A stretch of 55,418 nt of DNA from Paenibacillus profundus (GTDB lineage Bacteria > Bacillota > Bacilli > Paenibacillales > Paenibacillaceae), in assembly GCF_021369635.1 (NCBI RefSeq), contig NZ_JAJNBZ010000003.1, positions 68,653-124,070 of the forward strand, written 5' to 3'. Position numbers and translations under genes: made by a program. The notes beneath the pieces are model-generated. The model saw nothing but the letters and a program-made list of their open reading frames with translations, was not told the DNA's origin and made no database searches. Shown here one piece after another: positions 28,236 to 36,109 of this stretch. Positions within the stretch are counted from its first letter, which is position 1; each line of letters opens with the position of its first letter.

Positions 28236-28742
28236 TTATAACAGCCGGCTGTAATATACCGTAATCGCGGCAGGCAATACAGCCCACATGAACGGAAATG
28301 TCGCTTGGCGGGCGGCCTGAAGCTTCAAGGGCATCCACGTCCGAAGCCATATCACTTGCATGAATGCAATGCAGAGCCGCTTCATTCTGCCGTTTCGACC
28401 TGCCAGAAGAATGAGCGCGGCAATGACCCCTCCATACAATATCGAATAGATAATCGTTTCCCACGTAAAGTACATCCCCATGAATGAGCCTATCGCGGCA
28501 AATAGCTTGACGTCCCCAGCACCAACAGCCCGCACCAAGAACAGCAGCAGCATAAGTCCGAACCCGCCCGCCGCTCCTGCCACACTAAAGGCGATTCCGC
28601 TCCATCCATTCATGATGCCATGTCCGATAACTGCCGCAGCACAGGCTGTCATGGTCAATTTGTTAGGAATTTTGCGCGTGAAAATATCGGTGATAAAAGC
28701 GGCCAGCAGCATCACGCTGCAGAACCATACCGTCCACATCAT
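28236..28742 (-). CDS. tadV: Prepilin peptidase (A24 family, TadV/CpaA)
   Basis: A 168-residue membrane aspartic protease with about four to five helices. The catalytic pair is visible as Asp19 in ITDIFTRKIPN and Asp about 77 in VGAGDVKLFAAIG, the GxGD-type motif. Like other Tad enzymes it lacks the N-methylation domain of PilD. It should cut the leader of the Flp pilin and of the TadE/F-like pseudopilins encoded upstream. ATG 28742 follows AAAGGTGG. A reverse-oriented copy of the dispersed repeat lies between it and the preceding gene. Confidence 0.9.
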   Translation of the reverse strand: MMWTVWFCSVMLLAAFITDIFTRKIPNKLTMTACAAAVIGHGIMNGWSGIAFSVAGAAGGFGLMLLLFLVRAVGAGDVKLFAAIGSFMGMYFTWETIIYSILYGGVIAALILLAGRNGRMKRLCIAFMQVIWLRTWMPLKLQAARQATFPFMWAVLPAAITVYYSRLL

Positions 28743-28770
28743 GCGGTTCCACCTTTCTTTATTGCATCGT

Positions 28771-28803
28771 GATCAAAAGGGGGCTTTTTGCACAACCTCT
28801 TAT
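28771..28803 (-). repeat. Dispersed palindromic repeat, copy D (reverse, diverged)
   Basis: Read on the reverse strand: TAAGAGGTTGTGCAAAAAGC, CCCCTTTTGATC. It matches copy A over the GAGGTTG flank and core, with substitutions that weaken the palindrome. It lies within the Tad operon. Confidence 0.6.
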
Positions 28804-28841
28804 TGTAGAATGCCGTTCTCGTTAGCAAAGACGCATTATCG

Positions 28842-29804
28842 TTACTTCACAGTAAACATCCGCTCTGCACTGCGGCCATCTTCCGTCTTCACGACAAGAC
28901 GCCATGCTCCAGATGTCGTATTGCCCGAGACGTGCCATTCCCAAAATATATTTCCATCCGTATCGGCAACGGCCCATCCAACATGCTTCGCTTGGCTTTG
29001 CCCGCTTTTGTAGAATACGATCAGCTCAACACGTTCATTAGGCTCTACTCTAGCGGTCAGCTTCGCTTTCCTGCCCGGGAGCAACGGTTCCGGCGTTAAA
29101 CTGACCAATACGGGAACAGACTTGTCCTTTCCTTCGTCTCCCGTCCCATCCGCTCCCGGTGGCGGACCATCGCCAACCCATACGCGCTCGGACGCTCTAG
29201 AAACGATGGTAACTCTCTTCATCAAAAACGGGACTCGCATCGGCAGATCATATGCGACTTCTATCGCGACATACGGTTCCTCTTTTTTAATGATGTCTGG
29301 CAGCTTAAGATGCGTAATGCGAATGCGCTCCTCTTGAAGCACTCCTTGAATGCCGTATCGGGTCATTAAAGGTTTAAATACCGCTTCGCCAATGCGTCCC
29401 TGCCCCCGTTCCCCAGCAGCCTCTGCTTGGCGCTCTGCCCATTCCGTTCCATCCTGCACCCAGTCCTTAATCGGCTCAGGCATTGCATCACCAAATCGCG
29501 AGCCGAATTCGCGCACCGCCATTTTCATAGTCATCGCCGGAGGCTTGGACAACCATTTCCCCGCAGTTCCGTGCTCGGTCGAGTCGGGCAGTTGATTCGC
29601 CGCTAGACTGATCGGATACATATGAGCGGCCACCTGCTTGACTGCGTTGATGGCAGCCGATTGGAGAGATGTCGAGATTACGGCGGCTTGAATCATAAAG
29701 ATGAAGAATAAAAATAGCAGAAGCACCATAGGCAGCAATAATGCCGCCTCTAACGTAATGCTGGCACGTCTGTCTCGAATGATTTTAAAGAAATATCGCA
29801 GCAT
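28842..29804 (-). CDS. TadE-like pilus assembly protein with extracellular domain
   Basis: A 320-residue protein with the TadE-type start RDRRASITLEAALLLPMVLL: basic end, TLEA with the Glu expected at position +5 of a pseudopilin, then one hydrophobic helix. The long mature part includes a region around FVGDGPPPGADGTGDEGKDK-like linker and a C-terminal beta-rich domain (LTPEPLLPGRKAKLTARVEP...SGAWRLVVKTEDG) resembling an Ig-like/CARDB fold. It is probably a minor pseudopilin exposed on the surface. ATG 29804 follows GAGGGGGGAGAG; the longer frame is unsupported. Begins 14 bases after the preceding gene. Confidence 0.75.
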   Translation of the reverse strand: MLRYFFKIIRDRRASITLEAALLLPMVLLLFLFFIFMIQAAVISTSLQSAAINAVKQVAAHMYPISLAANQLPDSTEHGTAGKWLSKPPAMTMKMAVREFGSRFGDAMPEPIKDWVQDGTEWAERQAEAAGERGQGRIGEAVFKPLMTRYGIQGVLQEERIRITHLKLPDIIKKEEPYVAIEVAYDLPMRVPFLMKRVTIVSRASERVWVGDGPPPGADGTGDEGKDKSVPVLVSLTPEPLLPGRKAKLTARVEPNERVELIVFYKSGQSQAKHVGWAVADTDGNIFWEWHVSGNTTSGAWRLVVKTEDGRSAERMFTVK

Positions 29805-29817
29805 CTCTCCCCCCTCA

Positions 29818-32082
29818 TTAGTAAGAGAAGACGGAGGTTTTTTTCGAATACAAGCGGCCATCCGCTATGTCCCCGTCCCATATGCCGGTATGTCCCAGCC
29901 ACCTCATGAGGCCCGGCAGGAACCACATCGGCATGTTTAATGTCAGCTCCACCTGCCCGTAAGTACCGCGAGTGGACGGATCTACGCCGGTATTTTGATG
30001 AATAAGGGCGAGCATGCGCATGAGCATCCCTTCGCGGCTTCCGTGAGCCAGCATGAACAATCGCAAATGATCACTATAGGTCAGCGTCACGGACGGAATG
30101 AAGCGTGATATCGGAATTTCATTGCGGGTAATGAGCAGAAGCATGTCCTGGAACGCCTGCTCTATGCCATATACTACTGCTGCCGCTAGAATGAGCAGAG
30201 GATTGCCTAGTTTACTGAATTCAACAAAGCCTTCCATCGTCCGTATAGCGAGCCGCATGGTGAAGATTTCACCATAAGCCGCCGCGATATTGCCGATCGG
30301 GCTGTTAAATCCGTACAAAATATACTCCACCTCTTGATTGTCAATGCTTAACGAACCCAGCAACTCTTCCCCGGGCTGGCCGGAATTCATCAATGACTGC
30401 AGCTTAGTCGGATCGTAGGAAGTAAAATATAAAAAGGCATACTCGTTGCGATACAGCCGCTCCCGCACCATCTCCAGTCCCTCGGCTAGTTGGTCATACA
30501 GGGATGTTACCGAATTCATCGACTGCTTGCTCTTATCAATCGCGTCGTCCCCGCTCACATTCCCCATTCTTTCTTCAGAAGCAGGTGTCTCATTGAACTG
30601 CGCCACTGCTTCCGCCTTGCTTCTCACCTCTTGAAATGTCTGTTGATGGGCCTGCAGGCGACTGTCCAGATTGGCAAGCATGAACAGCAAATCATTCGCT
30701 TTGCTTAACTTTTGATTTGCTTCTTTTTCCATTTGCTTGCGCTCGTTTTCAGCCGCTCTATGCCGACTCAATTCCTGCTCGCGCATATCGATGCGATTGT
30801 TGGAGGGATGGATATATTCCTGTTCATACTCTCTCCACAGTTGCCACAGACGGAACACGGATAGTTTCAACGAGTGTGAGGAAACGGACTGATTATTAAT
30901 CTGACTGGCCGTGGATTGAAACGAATCCGCAGCGCCATTTAATTGGGCCATCTTCATCTGCTGCTGCTGAATCTCCTCATTCCATTCCTGCGCGAACGAG
31001 TCGGGCAGCACCAACTGATCGGCAGCTTCATTGATTTGTTGTATCGCTGCGACAATCTGCGCATCATCCGGCATACTGCCCGTATCTGAGTCTGCTGCTT
31101 GGCTTACACGGTCATATCCGTCGTATGCGCGACTGGAACGAACCTTCTCAATAACCTTCTTCATATCTTCGTTATATGTACTTGCTTTATTTAAATGAGT
31201 GACTGCCTGTTGGAGCATATTCGTATGACCGGAGTGCTGCCGGGATACGATTCGTCGCAATATATAGACGATTTTACGGGAATCGTCCTCGTAATCTTCC
31301 GTCTCTCGCTCGTATTGCTTCTCTTCCCCCTCCTCCAGAGAGGCGTCCGAGCGCACTTTCGTTGCGTAATCGTCGTATTGAGCACCAATGTCGGCAGCGG
31401 AACGGGTGGACCCTAATGGATTATCCCGCATGATGGATGCCTCATCGGAGGCAATCGTGCGCTCTATAGCGGAAGAAGCTGCATGATTCCGCGTTTTCTT
31501 CTGCAAGCGAACGACCTTATCCAGCTCCTTGTTCCGGCGGTCTGCCAGCTTCTGCAGCTTGGCGAGCAGATCCGTCGTCTGAGCCGCTTTTTTCAGTGCG
31601 CCTGACATCGGCTTCAACTTACCAGAAAGCTCAAAGGCAAATTGAACAGGAGCTTTGTATTTCATATCATCCAGAATTTGCCGCTCAAATTCATCGTAGC
31701 GGCCGAGGGGCCGGGTAATTGTCGTCGTATGGCTGTCCAGCTGTAAAGACACCCAGGGAAACACACCCGTTGATTTGAGCTCATTCTGATCCTGCATCAC
31801 ATACTCCATAATGAGTGCAGGATCGGATTGTCCGTATGCAAACAGCTGATACCGTTCTTGCAGTACTGGCTCGTAGGCTGACATAACCGAACGGATGCCC
31901 GACTGCGCTAACACTTCGGTTCTCCATTCGGCTGCGGCGATGCGGGCGTAATCAATGAGCACGGACGTAAACAAAAATATTGCAGCCACAATGAAGATAA
32001 GAAGCACGGATACGGACCCCTGAGCATCTGCCCATCCTAAATACCGCTTCAAGTTGCCTCCGCATTTACCGCCCCGCTTCAT
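29818..32082 (-). CDS. Large TadG-like (DUF5702-type) pilus protein
   Basis: A 754-residue protein that starts with a basic segment and DAQGSVSVLLIFIVAAIFLF, the TadG/pseudopilin-like anchor. The mature part is very hydrophilic. It is rich in predicted coiled coil between about residues 150 and 520 (for example QQQQMKMAQLNGAADSF, RHRAAENERKQMEKEANQKL). It ends in a compact hydrophobic domain with AAAVVYGIEQAFQDMLLL and LTYSDHLRLFML. This matches DUF5702-type proteins encoded in Firmicutes tad loci. A structural or adhesive role is inferred from context. ATG 32082 follows GAGGAGGAGAGCT. Confidence 0.75.
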   Translation of the reverse strand: MKRGGKCGGNLKRYLGWADAQGSVSVLLIFIVAAIFLFTSVLIDYARIAAAEWRTEVLAQSGIRSVMSAYEPVLQERYQLFAYGQSDPALIMEYVMQDQNELKSTGVFPWVSLQLDSHTTTITRPLGRYDEFERQILDDMKYKAPVQFAFELSGKLKPMSGALKKAAQTTDLLAKLQKLADRRNKELDKVVRLQKKTRNHAASSAIERTIASDEASIMRDNPLGSTRSAADIGAQYDDYATKVRSDASLEEGEEKQYERETEDYEDDSRKIVYILRRIVSRQHSGHTNMLQQAVTHLNKASTYNEDMKKVIEKVRSSRAYDGYDRVSQAADSDTGSMPDDAQIVAAIQQINEAADQLVLPDSFAQEWNEEIQQQQMKMAQLNGAADSFQSTASQINNQSVSSHSLKLSVFRLWQLWREYEQEYIHPSNNRIDMREQELSRHRAAENERKQMEKEANQKLSKANDLLFMLANLDSRLQAHQQTFQEVRSKAEAVAQFNETPASEERMGNVSGDDAIDKSKQSMNSVTSLYDQLAEGLEMVRERLYRNEYAFLYFTSYDPTKLQSLMNSGQPGEELLGSLSIDNQEVEYILYGFNSPIGNIAAAYGEIFTMRLAIRTMEGFVEFSKLGNPLLILAAAVVYGIEQAFQDMLLLITRNEIPISRFIPSVTLTYSDHLRLFMLAHGSREGMLMRMLALIHQNTGVDPSTRGTYGQVELTLNMPMWFLPGLMRWLGHTGIWDGDIADGRLYSKKTSVFSY

Positions 32083-32118
32083 AGCTCTCCTCCTCTTGTC
32101 ATTATTTCAAGCACCGTC

Positions 32119-32820
32119 TTACTGAACTGCTGCTTGCTTAACGACTTCAGCGGCTTGTCCCGCTGAAATCCCTTGTTTATTCCATATTTGCAACTTGGTA
32201 TACATATAGCGGGACAATTCGACGGAACGAATGAATTCGACTGGCTCAACCACAGCAGCGACGGCCTGTCCTTCGGGAGATACGCGGCTGCCTGTCAAAC
32301 GTTGAAAGGCTGCTTGATACAGGGGTCTGGTTAACGTCGTCGTCACGGTACGCTCTATCATCGAATTATCGTATTTCATTTCGCCTTGAAAAATGTTCGG
32401 CAGAAGCATGGCCGCGCGCTCCAATTTACGTTCGGGCAACCGTTCGGAATTATGCTGTGAAGGTAATGTCACTGCATACAATGTCGCGTCAGAGAAGCCT
32501 GCGAATAGCCGGTCTATCAGCTTGTCATCGAATAGACGCCAGTAAAGCCCGTCATGCTGACCAGCTTGAAAGGAGCCGTCCTTGCCATCTTTATAACTGT
32601 TATCCCAGAAAGCGGCTCCTCGTTCCGAGGCCAGCGTTGCCGCATGAGAAGTGAGCACACTCTGAAAGATCAATACAGCAAAAAATAGCATCGCAAGCGT
32701 ACAGTAAAATACAACCGGAAAGATGATGGACGCTTCCAAAGTCATCGTTCCATTATCCGCCGACATCTTCTTTATCCATTGCCGCAGCTTCTTTATAGTG
32801 CTCCCCTCCTTTATTGACAT
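32119..32820 (-). CDS. TadE-family pseudopilin
   Basis: A 233-residue protein with the classic TadE anchor: NGTMTLEASIIFPVVFYCTL, a Gly-Thr/MTLEA pseudopilin motif plus one helix, followed by an extracellular domain with ATLASERGAAFWDNSY, a common TadE feature. Start choice is uncertain. ATG 32820 has only GGCGGAG two bases away, while the strongest ribosome site, AAAGGAGGGG, lies inside the frame and sits six bases before an in-frame ATA codon (32796). Located 18 bases after the flp gene. Confidence 0.78.
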   Translation of the reverse strand: MSIKEGSTIKKLRQWIKKMSADNGTMTLEASIIFPVVFYCTLAMLFFAVLIFQSVLTSHAATLASERGAAFWDNSYKDGKDGSFQAGQHDGLYWRLFDDKLIDRLFAGFSDATLYAVTLPSQHNSERLPERKLERAAMLLPNIFQGEMKYDNSMIERTVTTTLTRPLYQAAFQRLTGSRVSPEGQAVAAVVEPVEFIRSVELSRYMYTKLQIWNKQGISAGQAAEVVKQAAVQ

Positions 32821-32838
32821 TACTCCGCCTGCTCATCG

Positions 32839-33024
32839 TTATGGCTTAAAAATTTTGTCCGTCTCCTTCTCCGCCTTGCCGATGAGTTTTTCCAAAAATG
32901 CAGTAATATTTTTACGGAATACGAGCGCCAATACGACGATAACCGCAATAATAACGACGATTTCCACCATTCCAAGTCCATCCTCTTCCTGCCACAACCG
33001 CTTCCCTATGAATTGCCGTTGCAT
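32839..33024 (-). CDS. flp: Flp-type type IVb pilin
   Basis: A 61-residue prepilin and the probable major subunit of the Tad pilus. A leader with charged residues ends ...EEDGLG, followed by MVEIVVIIAVIVVLALVF: Gly before the cleavage site and Glu close to the new N-terminus are required by the A24 peptidase. The C-terminal tail (EKLIGKAEKETDKIFKP) is amphipathic. It resembles Flp1 pilins of Firmicutes. ATG 33024 follows AAAGAGG. A longer upstream reading frame belongs to overlap with tadC and is not used. Confidence 0.85.
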   Translation of the reverse strand: MQRQFIGKRLWQEEDGLGMVEIVVIIAVIVVLALVFRKNITAFLEKLIGKAEKETDKIFKP

Positions 33025-33080
33025 CGCAATAACCTCTTTTCTCTTCAGTTTGTTTGCCTTCTTGCAATGGATTGAATCTG

Positions 33081-33959
33081 TTATTTCATCATTAATAAAG
33101 CAGGCGCCCCAACTACGGCCAATACAACGAGGAACATAAGCATCATCGGAAATACAAGCTTCGTTGAAGCTTCCTCGCCCCGTTTGCGGGCAACCGACTT
33201 GCGCTTCTCCCATAGCTGTCTTCCCAAATCCTCCATCGCAAGAACGAATGTCGTGCCGCCACGGCGCTGATTAATAAGAAGCGTGGTGACGAACATCGAC
33301 ACCTCCTGTATCGCGCAGCGCTTAGCGAACTGCTCCATTGCTTGAGGGAAAGAATAGCCGTTCTGCATATCCTTCATCATGCGGTTCAGTTCAGCATACA
33401 AGGGATGTTCGGATTGGTCCCGTTTGCGTTCAATGCAGAGAGCCATTGCCTTCTGAGCCGTCTCTCCGGCCTGTACCAGCAGTGTTAACTTGCTTAGCAG
33501 CTCAGGCAGCTCCAATTGCAGTTCTTGCCGTTTGCTCTCCGCTTTGTTGATGACGTCCCGTGCACGAGCTAACGGCAAGATGATGCCGAGCAACAACCCT
33601 CCCATCATGTTCGTGAAGCTTCCATCGGTAACAGCAGGCATCAGCAGGGCGGCAAGCAGGGCCGCATAAACATATAGCGCCATTTCCGCCATCACAGCCC
33701 GATACATCGTATGTGAATGGGCGGGCCCATAGATTTGCATCACGGCTTGACGCAGAGAAGCCAATGCAGGGTGCGTGTCCAAGGCAGGCTGCGCCTTCTC
33801 CAGCCACAGGAGCGGCGCTGACAGCCAACGGGCCGTCTTCGATTCGATTCCCATGCTTGCAATCAGCTTGTCGTAACGGACTCTGCTTATCTGGTTCATC
33901 AGCAAGTAAAGAATCACTCCCCCTATACAAGCAAGCCCCCATATCCATCGCGGCAGCAT
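33081..33959 (-). CDS. tadC: Type II secretion system F family protein TadC
   Basis: A 292-residue inner-membrane platform protein with an N-terminal helix, a cytoplasmic T2SSF domain (ELPELLSKLTLLVQAGETAQKAM...MMKDMQNGYSFPQAMEQFAKRCAIQEVSMFVTTLL) and two C-terminal helices. With TadB it forms the membrane base on which the TadA ATPase acts. ATG 33959 follows GCGAGGTGA. The gap to tadB holds repeat copy B. Confidence 0.9.
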   Translation of the reverse strand: MLPRWIWGLACIGGVILYLLMNQISRVRYDKLIASMGIESKTARWLSAPLLWLEKAQPALDTHPALASLRQAVMQIYGPAHSHTMYRAVMAEMALYVYAALLAALLMPAVTDGSFTNMMGGLLLGIILPLARARDVINKAESKRQELQLELPELLSKLTLLVQAGETAQKAMALCIERKRDQSEHPLYAELNRMMKDMQNGYSFPQAMEQFAKRCAIQEVSMFVTTLLINQRRGGTTFVLAMEDLGRQLWEKRKSVARKRGEEASTKLVFPMMLMFLVVLAVVGAPALLMMK

Positions 33960-33982
33960 GCTTTATTTCACCTCGCTTTCTA

Positions 33983-34020
33983 AAAGTTGTTCAAAAAGCC
34001 CCTTTTTGAACACGCACTTC
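33983..34020 (+). repeat. Dispersed palindromic repeat, copy B
   Basis: AAAGTTGTTCAAAAAGCCCC, TTTTTGAACACGCACTTC: identical to copy A over 30 bases, including the full 9-bp palindrome and the CACGCA flank. It sits between tadB and tadC in the opposite sense to their transcription. Confidence 0.75.
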
Positions 34021-34047
34021 AATAGTAACAACCAGCTTCCTGCTTAT

Positions 34048-34821
34048 TTACACACGAATATTCATCATTTTTTGGATTAACCATGCTCCCAGCATCAGCA
34101 AGGCTAGCGCGGCCGTGGCAATCACTCTGCCTACTCCTTCATACAAAGCCGCCATGAAGTCAGGCGAAGTCAGATTCAGGAACGCCAGGAACAAGAATGG
34201 CGCCGCAATCATCGCCTTCATCTCCAGCTTCTTCTGCGCAATCAGCACCTCTATCTCTTGCATAATATCCATTTTCTCACCGATGACAGACGATGTCCGG
34301 CGGACGACCTCAATCAAATCCCCGCCCGTTCGCTTGCAAGTGACGAACACGTCGGCGAAATTAGAAATGTCATCCTGTTCCGCACGACGGCTAAAATCCA
34401 TAATCGCCTGCTCGATCGGTTCACCATTCTCCATTCTCATTGAAATAATGTGCAGCTCCCGTATGACATCCACTTCCGTGCCCGGGTACAGCAGCTTCAG
34501 ATCATGCCTGGCCTCGCGAAAAGCATTTTCCATGGAACGCCCTGCGGATAACGAAGAAGATATAGAATACAGCGCTTGCTTAAACTGTTGAGTCAACTGC
34601 GATCGCTTGCGCTCCAGCAGCGTAACCCGCCGGATACGGGGGTAGCACGTGCCGACAACGGCTAGCACCATCATTGCCAACCAATGCTGGTAGAACAAAC
34701 AGCCGATTCCCGCCATAACCGATACTCCTGCGCATAGCGCAAAGAGGCGTTCTTTGCGGCTCATTACATAAACGGTGTATTGTGGCAGACTCATCTCAGA
34801 CCGGTGAGAAGTTTGCTCCAT
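34048..34821 (-). CDS. tadB: Type II secretion system F family protein TadB
   Basis: A 257-residue platform protein with two N-terminal helices (FALCAGVSVMAGIGCLFYQHWLAMMVLAVVG), the T2SSF domain (FKQALYSISSSLSAGRSMENAFREA...ADVFVTCKRTGGDLIEVVRRTS) and two C-terminal helices. ATG 34821 follows AAAGGAGTAAGTAC, and the tadA stop lies within that ribosome site with a gap of only four bases, so translation is probably coupled. A longer frame upstream would overlap tadA and is rejected. Confidence 0.9.
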   Translation of the reverse strand: MEQTSHRSEMSLPQYTVYVMSRKERLFALCAGVSVMAGIGCLFYQHWLAMMVLAVVGTCYPRIRRVTLLERKRSQLTQQFKQALYSISSSLSAGRSMENAFREARHDLKLLYPGTEVDVIRELHIISMRMENGEPIEQAIMDFSRRAEQDDISNFADVFVTCKRTGGDLIEVVRRTSSVIGEKMDIMQEIEVLIAQKKLEMKAMIAAPFLFLAFLNLTSPDFMAALYEGVGRVIATAALALLMLGAWLIQKMMNIRV

Positions 34822-34825
34822 GTAC

Positions 34826-36109
34826 TTACTCCTTTCCATCCTGATGTATAGCCAGTCCTGCCATCTGCAGCTTGTGCCTATGTCGAATAGCATGTTCCGA
34901 CGCAACGAGAGTGCCTGCTATTTCCCCGTCTTGTTCCCCCTGTTCTTCAAACCGATATAATGACGCCAACACCACGTCTCCCTCTTCAAATCCAAGCACT
35001 TCAGCTATTTCCATTACTTTGCGCGTGCCGTCTCGCATTCTAGCGAGATGGACGATTATATCAAGCGCCGATGCAATCTGCTGCCTCACGACAACGATAG
35101 GAAGGTGTGCCCCACTCAAGACCATCGTCTCTAGGCGACTCAGCATATCCTTCGTCCCGTTGCTATGCCCGGTCGACAAGGAGCCATCGTGACCGGTATT
35201 CATTGCTTGCAGCATGTCAAGCGCCTCTGCGCCGCGCACTTCCCCGACTACGATACGGTTCGGTCTCATCCGCAGCGAAGCGCGAATCAATTCGCGGATC
35301 GTAATCGCTCCTTTTCCCTCAGAATTGGCATTCCTTGTCTCAAGCGAGACCAGATTGGGAACCGTACGAATCTGTAATTCCGCAGCATCTTCTATCGTGA
35401 TTACTCGTTCATCGTCAGGAATATATTGCGAGAGTGCGTTCAAAAATGTCGTCTTCCCCGAGCCCGTTCCCCCGCTAATGAAAATGTTGTATTTTGCTTG
35501 AACTAGTGTCTGCAGCAGCAATGCCGCTTCTCCATTAATCGCTCCGATGTCCACGAGGTCTTCCATAGTGAGCGGCTGAGCCGGAAATTTACGAATCGTT
35601 ACTGTTGGCCCCTTCAGAGCAATGGGCGGCAGAACGACATGCACTCTAGACCCGTCGGGCAACCTCGCATCCACGATGGGCGAAGACTCATTCACCACCC
35701 GGTTCACTTGAGATACGATAGCTTGTATGATATCTTCCAGCTTATCGCGGCTTTCAAAGCCAAGCGTCAACTTCTCCATACAGCCGCTCCGTTCAATGAA
35801 CAGCTCGTGATGGCTGTTAATCATAATTTCCGTAATCTCGGGATCGTCCACTAGCGGCTGCAGCGCATCCAGTCCACGGAAGGCATAGAACACTCTGCTG
35901 ACTAGCTGATAGAGCGTGTCGGAAGTGAAATGTCGCGCTTCTTCACAAGCGAACAACGTCTGCTCGATGCGTTCCGTCAGTGCCTCATCGATAAGCGGTT
36001 CTCCCCATTCCAGACTGTCCCTTACCCGCTGACGCACAAGAAGATAGACGGCTTCCAACTCATCGGGTTGACGAGCCGCGCTCAATACAGTATCGCTTCC
36101 ATTCGTCAT
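34826..36109 (-). CDS. tadA: Tad pilus secretion ATPase TadA (CpaF family)
   Basis: A 427-residue hexameric GSPII_E-type ATPase that powers pilus assembly. An N-terminal helical region precedes DPEITEIMINSHHELFIER, DARLPDGSRVHVVLPP, the Walker A FISGGTGSGKTTFLNAL (about 204-219), the Asp box ITIEDAAELQI, the Walker B-like RPNRIVVGEVRGAEALDML and the His box GHDGSLSTGHSNG. ATG 36109 overlaps the TGA of the preceding gene (ATGA), after AAGGAGAACGGCGCA. The downstream gene is also coupled. Confidence 0.95.
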   Translation of the reverse strand: MTNGSDTVLSAARQPDELEAVYLLVRQRVRDSLEWGEPLIDEALTERIEQTLFACEEARHFTSDTLYQLVSRVFYAFRGLDALQPLVDDPEITEIMINSHHELFIERSGCMEKLTLGFESRDKLEDIIQAIVSQVNRVVNESSPIVDARLPDGSRVHVVLPPIALKGPTVTIRKFPAQPLTMEDLVDIGAINGEAALLLQTLVQAKYNIFISGGTGSGKTTFLNALSQYIPDDERVITIEDAAELQIRTVPNLVSLETRNANSEGKGAITIRELIRASLRMRPNRIVVGEVRGAEALDMLQAMNTGHDGSLSTGHSNGTKDMLSRLETMVLSGAHLPIVVVRQQIASALDIIVHLARMRDGTRKVMEIAEVLGFEEGDVVLASLYRFEEQGEQDGEIAGTLVASEHAIRHRHKLQMAGLAIHQDGKE

